A stretch of 64,000 nt of DNA. Source: Laetiporus sulphureus 93-53. Lineage: Eukaryota > Basidiomycota > Agaricomycetes > Polyporales > Laetiporaceae. The translations under genes and the position numbers were made by a program. Each line of letters begins with the position of its first letter. The stretch's first letter is position 1. The notes beneath the pieces are model-generated. The model was not told the DNA's origin and did no database searches. It saw only the letters and a program-made list of their open reading frames with translations. The stretch covers positions 222,271 through 286,270 of the forward strand of contig NW_024468520.1 in NCBI RefSeq assembly GCF_001632365.1. The letters are read 5' to 3'. Positions 1 through 9,833 of this stretch are shown here, piece by piece.

Positions 1-931
1 GGAATCCGAATTGATGAGGAGACGTCGTCTGCTCGACTCTCATTTGATCTCTGATCCGAAGTAACTTTGATGCTTTAGCTCGTTCTTGGACTATGCTCTG
101 CTTGTAGTGGTATAATTGATGTATGAAGTGCGATAGCTGGATTTGTGTAAGTGTAGAATGGAGTGTAATTACGGGACATCGATCCGCATAGGAACGCATG
201 CTACCTATCTAGTCTCGTTCAGAGGACCTACCTCGGTGCGCCGCCGGCTGATGATGTCTGGAGGCCGTGATCATCAAGCTACGCCAACTAGGCGAGTCGC
301 AGCCTGGAGGGCGATGCTGGTGGTAGCAGAGTTGTGAGCTAAATGATGATCTGCGGACCCCTTCCCGATTGAGACAATTGACAAGACTATCGAGAACAGC
401 CCGAGTGCCCGAGTATCCATGCGTCAGAAAGTCTCTCAGTGTATCAAAACTCAATCAGGTAAAGTCTATTCATCGCAAGTATGATTATGTGTCACACAGC
501 CAGGCTCATGACACCAATCTGGCGGTCGGAAATTCCACGACGAATCAGAGCAGAGGGCCTGCCGAGTATCACAAAGCGGGGGAGCATCAGCAGAGTCGCA
601 AGACTGATCAGAACAGAACGGACTAGCCAACATGTTTTAGGAAGATGCGTCGAGCACGGGAGCAGTAAGTAGGGCGGCTTACGTAACATGCAGGCGCCGG
701 AAAGTTACCATCAGGGAAAACATCTGAGATTGACGCGCTTTCAAGGCTCCGATACCGCTGTGTGGCAGTGTGCGGCGGACTTGATTTCGCTGCTCTCGGG
801 AGGGGGGCGCGCACCAGAATCCCGCCTAACACTGAATGGTGGCAGTGTGGATGCATCACCGTCCAGCGCAGGCGTGGGGATGGCGCGCATCTTCCTCCCG
901 ACGCTACCCACCAGGGGGGAAGGAGGGCCGG
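1..931. other. intergenic, no gene recognised
   Basis: Nearly 1 kb without a reading frame I can relate to a known family. Short open frames occur on both strands but lack codon structure, splice-linked partners or recognisable motifs. The right part is presumably the promoter region of the zinc-finger gene that follows. Confidence 0.5.
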
Positions 932-939
932 CATAAAAG
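932..939 (+). promoter_or_regulatory. TATA box of the C2H2 gene
   Basis: CATAAAAG lies about 200 bp upstream of the favoured start codon at 1135. A TATA-driven start site would fall near 960-965. That makes the upstream in-frame ATG at 955 unlikely to be translated and supports the ATG at 1135, which sits in a strong GCCATGG context. Confidence 0.5.
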
Positions 940-1134
940 GGGAGCGTTGCACGTTTGATTTTTTTCCTGGCCGGAACACGCCAACTGCATGCGCACCTCG
1001 TTCCCCGCTGCAAGCACGCCCCGTCCGTCGTCTCACCGTCCAGGCCTACTGACTCCGCTGCAAACGCCAGAACCGCAGACGTCGAATATCAGAAAACACG
1101 GTTATCTGCAGGCGCCTGTCAGTCACAGTCAGCC

Positions 1135-2409
1135 ATGGAAGTGGTGGCCTCGAGAACGGCCGCTTCTTCTGTCCTCGTTTCTCCTCCTCCCCAGCACAGC
1201 TTCGCTTCCTATCGCTTCTCCTCCTCTGCCCACTCCGTCCGCTCGCCAGGCATGTCCAGAGGCTCCGCGAACCCCCAGAGCGATTTCGCGGATCGCCCAC
1301 ATGCTGCGGAGGGCGACGCGACCTTCTACGCCACAGCGTCTGCAGGCCACACCCACGCCGCCTCGAGCTATCTGTCCCTCGCACCATATCCTGGCTCTCT
1401 GAGCTCGCATTTGCACCCTTCAAGGTCTGAGACCTGGCCACCGACGCGTATACCCGCTTCTAGCTCCAATACCCAGCGACCGGTGCTGCCCCCGCTCAAT
1501 ACCCTCTTAGCAGTGACAGGCCGAGACGCCCGCACAATTTCCCCGGAGACTCCGCGTCCTTCCCCGAGCTCAGTAGTCCACCTGCATCCTCACTCGTTGA
1601 CCCCAGCGCTGCCCCCGCTTTCGAATCCTCATGGATCTGCGCTCGCGGGGTCTCCGGCCTCGTCGACGATGCTGCCCCGATTGCCGCCCATCATGCAGGT
1701 CGAAAAGCAGCAGGTGACGACGAGCGCGACGCAGGCGGCGAGCGCGAGCCGGCGCAGAAACGAAGCACACTTTGTCTGTCCCGTCCCTGGATGCGGGAGC
1801 ACTTTCACCCGTAGGTTCAACCTGAGAGGTCAGTATCATCCGGCGCTGCGTCTCGAAGCGGTTCTTGACGTGGAATTGTTGTGCTAGGGCACTTGCGATC
1901 GCACACGGCTGAGCGCCCGTTCATGTGTGAATGGCCAGGCTGCAATAAGGGTTTTGCCCGGCAGCATGATTGCAAGTACGTGATTAATTTGTGGTGTGCC
2001 ATCCGCATCGGAGGCGCCAATGATAAAAGATTACTCATGTGCTGATGCTGGACTCGCTCTTGACATCGATAGAAGACACCAGGCGCTACACACTGCGAAA
2101 AGCCAGACGAACGTGTGCGGCGGCTGTGGCAAGACATTCAGTCGGTTGGATGCGTTGAACGTGAGCTCCCGGTTTGTCTCATGAGTCCACTGATCTCAAT
2201 GTGACGCGTGCGTGTTCCAGAGACACCGTAAGTGTCTGAGACTCGGCCACGTCATGTGCGCTAATGTGTATGTTGCAGTGCGCTCGGAGAATGGAGCAGA
2301 GTGCCGAGAGACGGCCGAGGCGGCGGCGGCGGCTGCGCGGTTGAGTCCGAGCGATGATATGGACGACTGGGAGAACCGAAGCGCGAGTTCAGATAGAAGC
2401 GGGCGTTGA
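1135..2409 (+). CDS. C2H2 zinc-finger transcription factor, Swi5/Ace2-like
   Basis: Five exons: 1135-1828, 1888-1975, 2073-2160, 2221-2227, 2279-2409. Splicing joins three C-terminal C2H2 fingers. Finger 1 reads CPVPGCGSTFTRRFNLRGH, finger 2 CEWPGCNKGFARQHDCKRH, finger 3 CGGCGKTFSRLDALNRH. The third finger has the short C-x2-C spacing and the 'F-R-DAL' pattern typical of Swi5/Ace2-type factors, in which three fingers bind DNA in the nucleus. The N-terminal ~230 residues are Ser/Pro-rich and disordered-looking, as in many fungal activators. The tail after finger 3 is Ala-rich then acidic. Exon 4 is only 7 nt and supplies the first zinc-ligand His of finger 3. An out-of-frame upstream ORF (989-1402) overlaps the start. 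The zinc-finger part is secure; the specific orthology (Swi5/Ace2) is an inference from the finger pattern and the start is uncertain. Confidence 0.85.
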
Positions 2410-4438
2410 CGTCCAGGACGCCTCGTTGTTGATTTACGAGCTAACGATATCCAGCCATGTCCGGCCCCGCTGACCGTGTATATTAGCCACGCGCGCATCC
2501 AGCCCGCTCGGGGCATATCTATACCACGATGCCATGTACGCCCACGTTATCGACTTATCGAGGAGAGAGTGACGACGGGTGATCGCGGTGGGAAGTGGCG
2601 GACATATTTGTGCCTCGCTGGGCGGGCGCCAATCAGAGGTGTGCCCGAGAATGGCACAGCATTCATATGCATCCTGTTTCCGTGCACAGCATCGTGCCCG
2701 CTATCGGTCCGAGAAGCGCGGAACTTGATGATCTGCATTGCGCAGCTCCTACTAAGCTCGGCCAGCTCCCCGAGCCTCCTGCCACTCGTTCGAATATCTA
2801 TATCATTCATTCGCACGGAACTCTAACCCACGCTCCAGCTGCGGCCAGCTGTGCATAGGTGGGGAAGGCGACCCGGTCACTAGGCGCCTGCAATCGGAGA
2901 ATACCTATCACCGCCCGTCGTGCCGCCACGCAATGCGGCGTCCGTGGGTGGATGAGAGTAAAGGACCATCAGACTGTTCTGTTCGCTCACTCTGACAGCT
3001 GACAACACAAGCGCGCCCTCCATGCCATTCTGCGAGCCCCGACGTGAGGTGAGACGGCAGCTCACCAGCTGAGGCCACTAGAATTTTCTGATGGTACGCT
3101 GCGACAGTGCGTGAGCGGCGCCCCGTCGTTTACTCACAGCGCAGTTCCTGGTAACACCCCGGTTATCGGAGAATTTGCTCAGAAGCATGCGAAGACTGCG
3201 ACAGTCTCTGGCACGCGGGTGCCGCTCCCACATGAGCATGTCCTGTGTTCCGTGGATTTCTGAGAACCGCCGCGGGATTAGCATAGTCGGATTCGACAGG
3301 GCTATGTTCTGCAGTTCTAGTGCGTAGCAGCGGCCGCCTCGGATAAGCGCAACACATCGAAACAGCGAGGCTCTCCTGCCTGCATCAACGTCGTAGGATG
3401 GAAAGGCCTTATCACGGTGCCGATGTGTGCCACGCTCGTGCCGCTAGCCGATATCAGACGGAACCTGGACCATGACCCCCGCGGGGCAGGCAGGAACTGA
3501 TGATGTGCCACTCAGGCTGCACTCGCCCGCGTCCCGAAATTGGGCGGACCTTCTGTTCCATCATCGCGCGGTCAGCCTAGCCACTCAAAGATCTCCATCC
3601 GTCAGCCGCCAGCAACTAGCTGCCTAGTAACCCACGAGGAGGGACGACCTGCCGTGCAGCCGCACAAAGAATGCGTGTATCTGCCGCCACAGGCACTGGA
3701 CAACGCACTCCCAAATCAGGCAGGTGTTGTAGAACGTCGCAGAGCTGCACCGCGCTTCTCTGCACAGCTTCCCGTGATCAGAAGACCACAGCGAGCATCT
3801 TACTCAGACGCACCCTCGCCGACGCTCTTCCTCTCAACGTCGCCTCTCGCGCCGAGCGCTGCATGCTCACTGTCTGGCCCACGTCCAGACGATGGACACC
3901 GGCGAATCTCACGCTCGCCCACCACGCCGGGTGCGCGTTCCCTGCAGTAACTGCGAGCGACATCGCGCTGTGCCGATGCAGAGAGCGGCCGGAGGCGGAT
4001 CGACAGGCTTTTGGCGTGAGGAGTGGGCTCGGGTACGCGGTGCGGCTATCCCCTCCCCCAACGCGTGCGCGTGAGCAAACACGAGTGACCACGTTGCACG
4101 CTCGTTCACGCGGGCACCGAACTGATTGGCTGCTGTGAGTTAAGTATGGCCCATAGAGTCCGCACTGCCACGCATGCAAGAGGCACGAGAACGGGCCGAT
4201 GCCGACATGAAGGCTTCGTTGAATTGAACCGCTTATCTGTAGGACCCGGCAAACGCCCTTCCATGAGCAAGAAATGAATTGGTTCCCACGAGACAGCCTA
4301 GCCGTTCGTTGGCATGCACAACCACCACGCCTTCGTACAGATCAAAACGTCCCTAATGCTACACGTTCATTTTACGCACGGCAGATACGGATGGCAGCGC
4401 GACAGCGCTGCTCAGCAGGTTTGCGACACGCCTAGACC
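2410..4438. other. gene-poor stretch
   Basis: About 2 kb between the zinc-finger gene and the 3' end of PEX5. Several open frames of 60-155 codons exist on both strands (for example around 3540-4180), but they overlap one another, are Arg/Ser-rich in the way random GC-rich frames are, and show no motif or matching exon neighbours. No RNA gene or repeat was seen. Confidence 0.5.
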
Positions 4439-7223
4439 TCACACCATCTGGAAGTTGAGCCGGAAAGCTGCCAACGAAAAACATCGTTCAGCACGTATTC
4501 TTTCACTGCTATCTACGGAGACGTACCTTCCAAATCCTCGCGGTCACACAGCGTCGCCAGGTCGATCCTCTGCATATGCATGCAACACGTCTTCAAGCTC
4601 TCCCAGAGCGCATGCGTGGTAACGCCCCGCTTGTCCCCAGAGGGCTCGTACACGCTATCACCGTCCTGGAGCAACAGCGCGTCCAAGATGTGCTGCGCAG
4701 CTTCTCCATATCGCTGTACGTAGAACAGCCGTCAGCCAGTGAATGATACACGCACGCTCGACGCAAACCTACCCGGAGATTGATACAGGATATACCGAGG
4801 TTGAACCTGCGACGCAGTCTGTCAGAAAAGTCCGAGCTCGCTGATAAACTGATCACATGCCTGGCGCGTATGTAGGCTGGATTCAGCTCGATGGCTCGGT
4901 AGTAGTACTGCAAGGCCTCTTCTGGCCGCCCGCTATTAGCCAAAGTCGCGCCTACCCTGTTGTACAACAGCCAGTCCTTTAAAACGAGTCAGAGGAAAGG
5001 ATATACGGATATCTGAGAGACACGGACATCAGGCCGCACTGCGAGCGCGGTGTTAAAGCAGTCCTGTGCCATCGCATACTCCTGAGAGGTATTCAACATC
5101 CGCCCCAACTTCAGCCAGCCAGTTAGACACACCTCGTTCGTGTTCAACAGCACCGCCAGCGCGATCTGTATATCTGCATTAATCTCTCTCCCAGCGTCCT
5201 CCCGGGCCATATAGATCAAGCACTGTATCAGGTTCGCAAAGCGCTCCGACTGCAAAGTCTCCTCGCTCTCGGGGTTCGCCTGCCGAAACTGCTCCACGGC
5301 CGCGCGGTACCGCTCGTTGCGTTCGACCCATTCACTGATTGCATAGTACGTGCCCTGCCGGTTGCCTTCATTCGTGTGCGAGACCGCGAGCGCGAGCCAG
5401 GACGGAAGGTGTTCCGGGTCGAGCTCGAGCGCACGCCGCAGCGCCTGCACGGCCTTATGCTCGCGCTCATTTTCCTGCTGCTTGACGCCGAGCTCGAACC
5501 ACTTTAGCGCATCGAGCGGTTCGCGCTGCACCGCGGCTTCCATTTCCAAGACGCTCTATATATGAAAACAAAGGGGTCAGCCGCTCCTTACGTGAACCGC
5601 CGACCGCAGCGGAACGAACGTACGTCGAACAGCGAGTTCCTCGCGTCCGCGTGTAACTGGTGGGTCCGAGTTCTCGACGCCTCTCCCAAAACATATGGGT
5701 TGTGAGCCTGGAACTGGTAATGCGCAAGCGGCCGAATACCTGTCGCGGTCGCCTCGAACGCGTCCCAGTCGCGCTGCAGTCGGCCCCAGTCCGCGTCTTG
5801 CGAGCCGTACATGTCCATCCAGCTGTCTCGCCGGGGTACGGTCGTCGGCGGCTGCGCCTGTTTCTGCGCCTCGATGTAGCGCTCGTTCTCCTCCCGGAGA
5901 TAGGCATCGATGGGATTCTCCTCGTATTGACTCGCGAGATCCGCTGGTGCGTGCTCGGCCACAATGCCAGTTTGCGGCGTGGACCTGTATGCTGTTCCCA
6001 CGGCCTGCGGTATCATTGCTTCGGATACAGCTGCGGAAAGCGGCATCTCTCGGCCTTTTCCCTTCGCGTCCGAAGCACCCTTGAACTCATTAGCCCAGTT
6101 GCTCGCACTTGCCCCGGTCGAGGACGTTGGATCCTTCGGTACCATTTTATCACCCTCGACGACGACCTCGCCATCGCGGAGTTGCCGCATGAGGCCCATG
6201 AACTGGCTGTTCTTGAACTTTGGGTTTTGCTCACTCCGGACCGTCTCCATGAGCCTGCCTGCAGTGCGTGCAAGCTCGTCGTCACCGACGTTCTGTGGAG
6301 AGGTGTTGTTCGCCTGCTCGGTCGCGGGAGCCTCTTGCACGACTGTCTCCGAAGCATTCAAAGCAGCTTCATGTGATTCAAACACTTGCTCCCATTGTAT
6401 TGCTGGATGGACGAATTAGTATGTGTGCTACCCTGTTACGAACTATAAGAATGCGGACCATCAGCTTTGTGACCTGCCGCTTGGACCTGCGTAGTCATTC
6501 CTAAAGGCATCATGCTGGTTGGGGAGAGTGTTCCCACGTTGTATCCCATAGACATGGAGTTCCAAGGGCGGAAACCTACCAGCCAAGCTCAGCCATTCCA
6601 CCGCACTATCCAGCAAGTCGACATACTCTGCGAGAAGCCACCCGGCGTGAACTGCTGTGGCTGGACATGCGTGACAGACTCCTGGGCAAGATCGACAGAG
6701 GAGCGCTGAGCAAGAGCACCAAGAGACAGCTGAGAGGCAGACGATTGTTTGGCCGGTTGCTGCAGGAAGTCGGTCGCCCAGGCGGCAGGAGACAGCGGAG
6801 TGTGCGTCTGAGGCGATGGAACGGGCGATTGCAGATGCGGCGGAGGCAGCGATGCGTGCAGAGCGGAGAAGTCGAAGGCGGACGGGCCAGCAAGGAGACT
6901 CGGAGATGTCTGCGATGACGAGAAGAATTGTGCTGCATCTTGGCTGGATCCGGCAGCAGCAGAATATTGCGAACGGAAGGTCTGCGTGAAGATCAGCGTG
7001 ATGCATTAACTATCATGTTGATGACTTGCACCTCTTTGGAAGAACCAGCACGGCCGGCCCCGAAATGGTCCTACAGTTACATCGATGAACATGGCCCGAC
7101 AATACAAGAACAGACTGCCCGTACCTGCTGGATGCCCCGATCTTGATCGAACCTCTTGGATAGACCCTGGAGGGGGTTGGAGGGACCGCAGTCTGCACCG
7201 CTGACGAGCAGCGGCAAGGACAT
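4439..7223 (-). CDS. PEX5: peroxisomal targeting signal-1 receptor PEX5
   Basis: Nine exons (high to low): 7223-7125, 6981-6627, 6575-6474, 6402-5624, 5555-5028, 4976-4861, 4806-4773, 4713-4527, 4467-4439; 742 aa, all phases consistent. Pex5 cycles between cytosol and peroxisome and imports proteins ending in PTS1 (SKL-like). Visible hallmarks: the N-terminal [11 protein letters not shown] block with the conserved Cys at residue 12 (the monoubiquitination site in the family); WxxxF docking motifs for Pex13/Pex14 at about residues 101-105 (WATDF), 189-193 (WEQVF) and 288-292 (WANEF); the [12 protein letters not shown] segment before the receptor domain; then TPR repeats over about residues 440-720, including [15 protein letters not shown] and [10 protein letters not shown]. 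The intron 4860-4807 appears to use a GC donor (AG|GCATGT), because only that join keeps [10 protein letters not shown] intact. The 34-nt exon 7 sits inside the TPR domain. Confidence 0.95.
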
Positions 7224-8093
7224 GGTTGTAGGCAAGGAGCGTGGGGAGGAAGATGCGAAGAACGGTGGTGGCTTTTGAAGGACGGTCCCCCAAGAGCTGG
7301 ATATAGTCGAGCCCCGCTTAATTAGCGCCCGAGTATTATGTCGCGTGCGTCTGTCATGTGAATAGTCCGAGACTTAATTCCCGCCACAATATATCCGTGC
7401 GGTGCTTCAGATACTGGTCGGTGGCCTCTTAATGCAGCCACGTTATATAACAAGCGCATTTCTGATTCAAAAGTCACGCGTACCCCGAAAGGCACAATGC
7501 CGTATACTTTCAGGGGTTAACGGAAGCGTGGTCACACTCGACAGAAGTGCTTCGTTCTCCTAATATCAGCCTCCTAAACTACGAAGCTACCAGCCAGCCC
7601 TTTGGTTCATTCGTTCCTCGGTTGAGAGACCTGACATGAATGGGTGTGAGCGAAAAGAGGCTGGACTGAAGCATCTTCCTTCAAGGACAGACCAGAGTGG
7701 CGACGACGCACTGCAGATTCAGGGAAAACACGGTCGGCAGAGAGCAGTGCGTTGACTATTGCTCAACCGGTACGACTGTTACAAGGTATTTACATGCGGG
7801 GAGAGGACAGCCAGCGGAGAACAGGCCGTGGGGACACCGTGCACTCGTTGTCAAACGCAGATAATCCTCGAGATCGCCGGTGACTAGAATTGGCTGCAAG
7901 GAGCCGGAATTTCGAAATTCGACAGATGTGGGCCATAATAAGCAGTTTGATTTCTTGTCCTTAGTCGCTTGCTCTCGCGAATCGAGAGATCTGACATTGG
8001 AAGGGAAGTGTGCATTGCGATGGAACACCATAAGGAGGTAGCAATTGCGCTGTTCGTTCGACACCAGGACAAACATCGTCTCGGGTTACCTGT
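7224..8093. other. intergenic, upstream of PEX5 and downstream of CDC26
   Basis: About 870 bp. It holds the PEX5 promoter on its left side and probably the CDC26 3' UTR on its right. No gene, repeat or RNA was recognised. Confidence 0.5.
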
Positions 8094-8384
8094 TCACCTT
8101 GTTATCCATCAATGAAGAAAAAACAGACAGACAGACGCGACGTACGTTCGACGCAATCCCAACCGCTCCGCCCTAGACATCGCCTCCCTCCTCTTCTTCG
8201 CATCCTCAGCAGCCACATACGGCTGCCCAAGCTGCTGAGCACCACCAGACGCAGCAGGCGCCGTTCCCTTCATCGCCGCGAGCGACTTGGCCGCGTCCGC
8301 CTTGCGCCGCGCGTCAACAGCTTTGCGCACGTCCTCCACGTCCGAATCGCGCAGTAAGAGCTGCGTCGGTGTCCTGCGCATCAT
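8094..8384 (-). CDS. CDC26: anaphase-promoting complex subunit CDC26
   Basis: A small protein starting MMRRTPTQLLLRDSDVED, which matches the invariant N-terminus of CDC26/APC12 (the family pattern is M-x-RR-x-PT-x-L followed by an acidic D-[IV]-E). That N-terminal peptide inserts into the TPR groove of APC6/Cdc16 and stabilises the APC/C ubiquitin ligase. The rest (KAVDARRKADAA, then a region ending RAERLGLRR) is a charged helix, as expected. Exon 1 runs 8384-8146 and ends at CGAAC|GTACGT. Splicing to an acceptor at 8098 or 8090 gives Thr then an immediate stop (TGA or TAA). Without splicing the frame runs on to a stop at 8109 and adds 11 hydrophobic residues. Divergent from PRA1, with 234 bp between the start codons. 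Confidence 0.8.
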
Positions 8385-8618
8385 GTCCGATATGCAGCCT
8401 GGCGAATATGAGTGTTGTGAGCAAGAGAGGCAGAGCCACGCCTGCGGCGCAGGCCCGAGACGCGCACGCGACGCGGCGCCCAACCGGAACACGTCTCTCT
8501 CTCACATCACCCCTCTTCCACCGCCATCTCCCTTCTACACTACTCAACCCTTTACTCAACCTAGCCTCTCTCAACCACTCTCCCTGCCCATACCCATATC
8601 GCAGAAACGACTACGACT

Positions 8619-9390
8619 ATGGAGGCCCTCATGCGCGTCACAGATACCGTAAAGGCATTCCGGGTGAGACTTCCCGGTCGTAATAGTACCAATAACACGC
8701 TCGTGAGCGCATCGACTTACGCTGCTCGTTCGTGACGCCACGTCCGTGTAGGAGACCCGCCTGAGTGCGCTGCGCCCACTCGGCGAGTTCTTCGACTACC
8801 ACCGTATCTCGAAGCCGGCGGACATGAACACCGCCACGACGGTATGTCCCTTTCGTATCTTACGCAGTTTATAGAGTTCTCAGATGTCTGCCCTTTGCCC
8901 AGAGGATATCATATAACACACGCTATTTCTCTGGTGCGTCCTGTGACGGACAGGTATGATAAGGCGCTGTGGCTCACGAGATCATTCATCGCACAAACAG
9001 GGAACTACGGAGTCATCGTCGCCACCCTCGCAGTCTACGCACTGATCACAAACTACCTCCTCCTGGTCTCCCTAGCCTTCCTCATCGGCGGCTTCATCGC
9101 GATCAACAGATTCGGTGCGTGGCACATCTCTCTTTACTTCCACACCTCCTTGTCCTCACGCTCAACCTCGAATAGCACCGGAGCCGATGCAAGTCGGCGA
9201 GCACGTCGTGACGCAAAAGTCGTTGTACACCGGTCTCTTCGTCATCGGTATCCCTCTCGTCTGGTTCTCCTCCCCTCTCTCCACCTTTTTCTGGCTCTTC
9301 GGCGCATCATCGTTCCTCATCATCGGCCACGCATCGCTCATGGAACCCGGTATCGAGAGCGAGTATGCGGCAGTCGGGGAGGCTGTCTAA
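8619..9390 (+). CDS. prenylated Rab acceptor PRA1/YIP3 family membrane protein
   Basis: Exons 8619-8663, 8752-8841, 8964-9114, 9176-9390. The product has the PRA1 layout: a short cytosolic N-terminus with LRPLGEFFDYHRISKP, then two long hydrophobic hairpins (VIVATLAVYALITNYLLLVSL and, after APEPMQVGEH, LFVIGIPLVWFSSPLSTFFW). PRA1/Yip3 proteins sit in ER/Golgi membranes and interact with prenylated Rab GTPases in vesicle traffic. Exons 1, 2 and 4 are well fixed by GT...AG and phase. The acceptor of exon 3 (AAG|GCG at 8964) is my best choice because it keeps phase and the family length, but is less certain. An 18-bp tandem duplication covers the stop codon. Confidence 0.85.
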
Positions 9391-9416
9391 ATGCTCTAGG
9401 CTGTCTAAATGCTCTG
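9381..9416 (+). repeat. 18-bp tandem duplication at the PRA1 stop
   Basis: GGCTGTCTAAATGCTCT(A/G) occurs twice head to tail, and the first copy contains the PRA1 stop codon TAA. The duplicate lies in the 3' UTR, so the protein is unaffected. Confidence 0.85.
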
Positions 9417-9833
9417 TGCATCGCACAATGCAGTGTGGCAGGGTGGATTTGTAGATGAAGAAGCAGGAGCGAAGGAGAGGAAGACTTCGTTCCTATTACA
9501 TTAGGTCACACGTCTTTTCCGCTGGTAGGATAGTTGTTTGGTTTATCATTTGAACATTTGGTATACAGTACGCCCTGCAGCTGTTGTTGTACACGCAGAA
9601 AGTACATGCACCCTCTCTTTCTGTCAGCCCGATTACATGATGAAAGCGCCCCGGGCAGGCTGTCATGACGGTGTGTGGTAACGCAGTCATTAAGGAGAGT
9701 TGGTAGGAAATTAGCGCAGTCGGGACTCGGAAGGCAGTGGATGTGAAGAGACGGAGAGAGTGCAAGTCGATAGCGAGATAACGTTACAGATTACAATTTC
9801 AAGGCGATGATTCCCTCCGTGGATCTCGAATGG
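9417..9833. other. convergent intergenic region
   Basis: Roughly 420 bp between the 3' ends of PRA1 (+) and Ert1 (-), presumably both 3' UTRs. Nothing else recognised. Confidence 0.5.

Noticed and set aside
955..1134. In-frame ATG at 955 as start of the C2H2 protein
   Set aside because: It lies only about 16 bp after the TATA box, so it would be upstream of the expected transcription start. The ATG at 1135 has a far better context.
8142..8384. Long plus-strand frame opposite CDC26
   Set aside because: It is the antisense shadow of a recognised gene and is Arg/Ser-rich.
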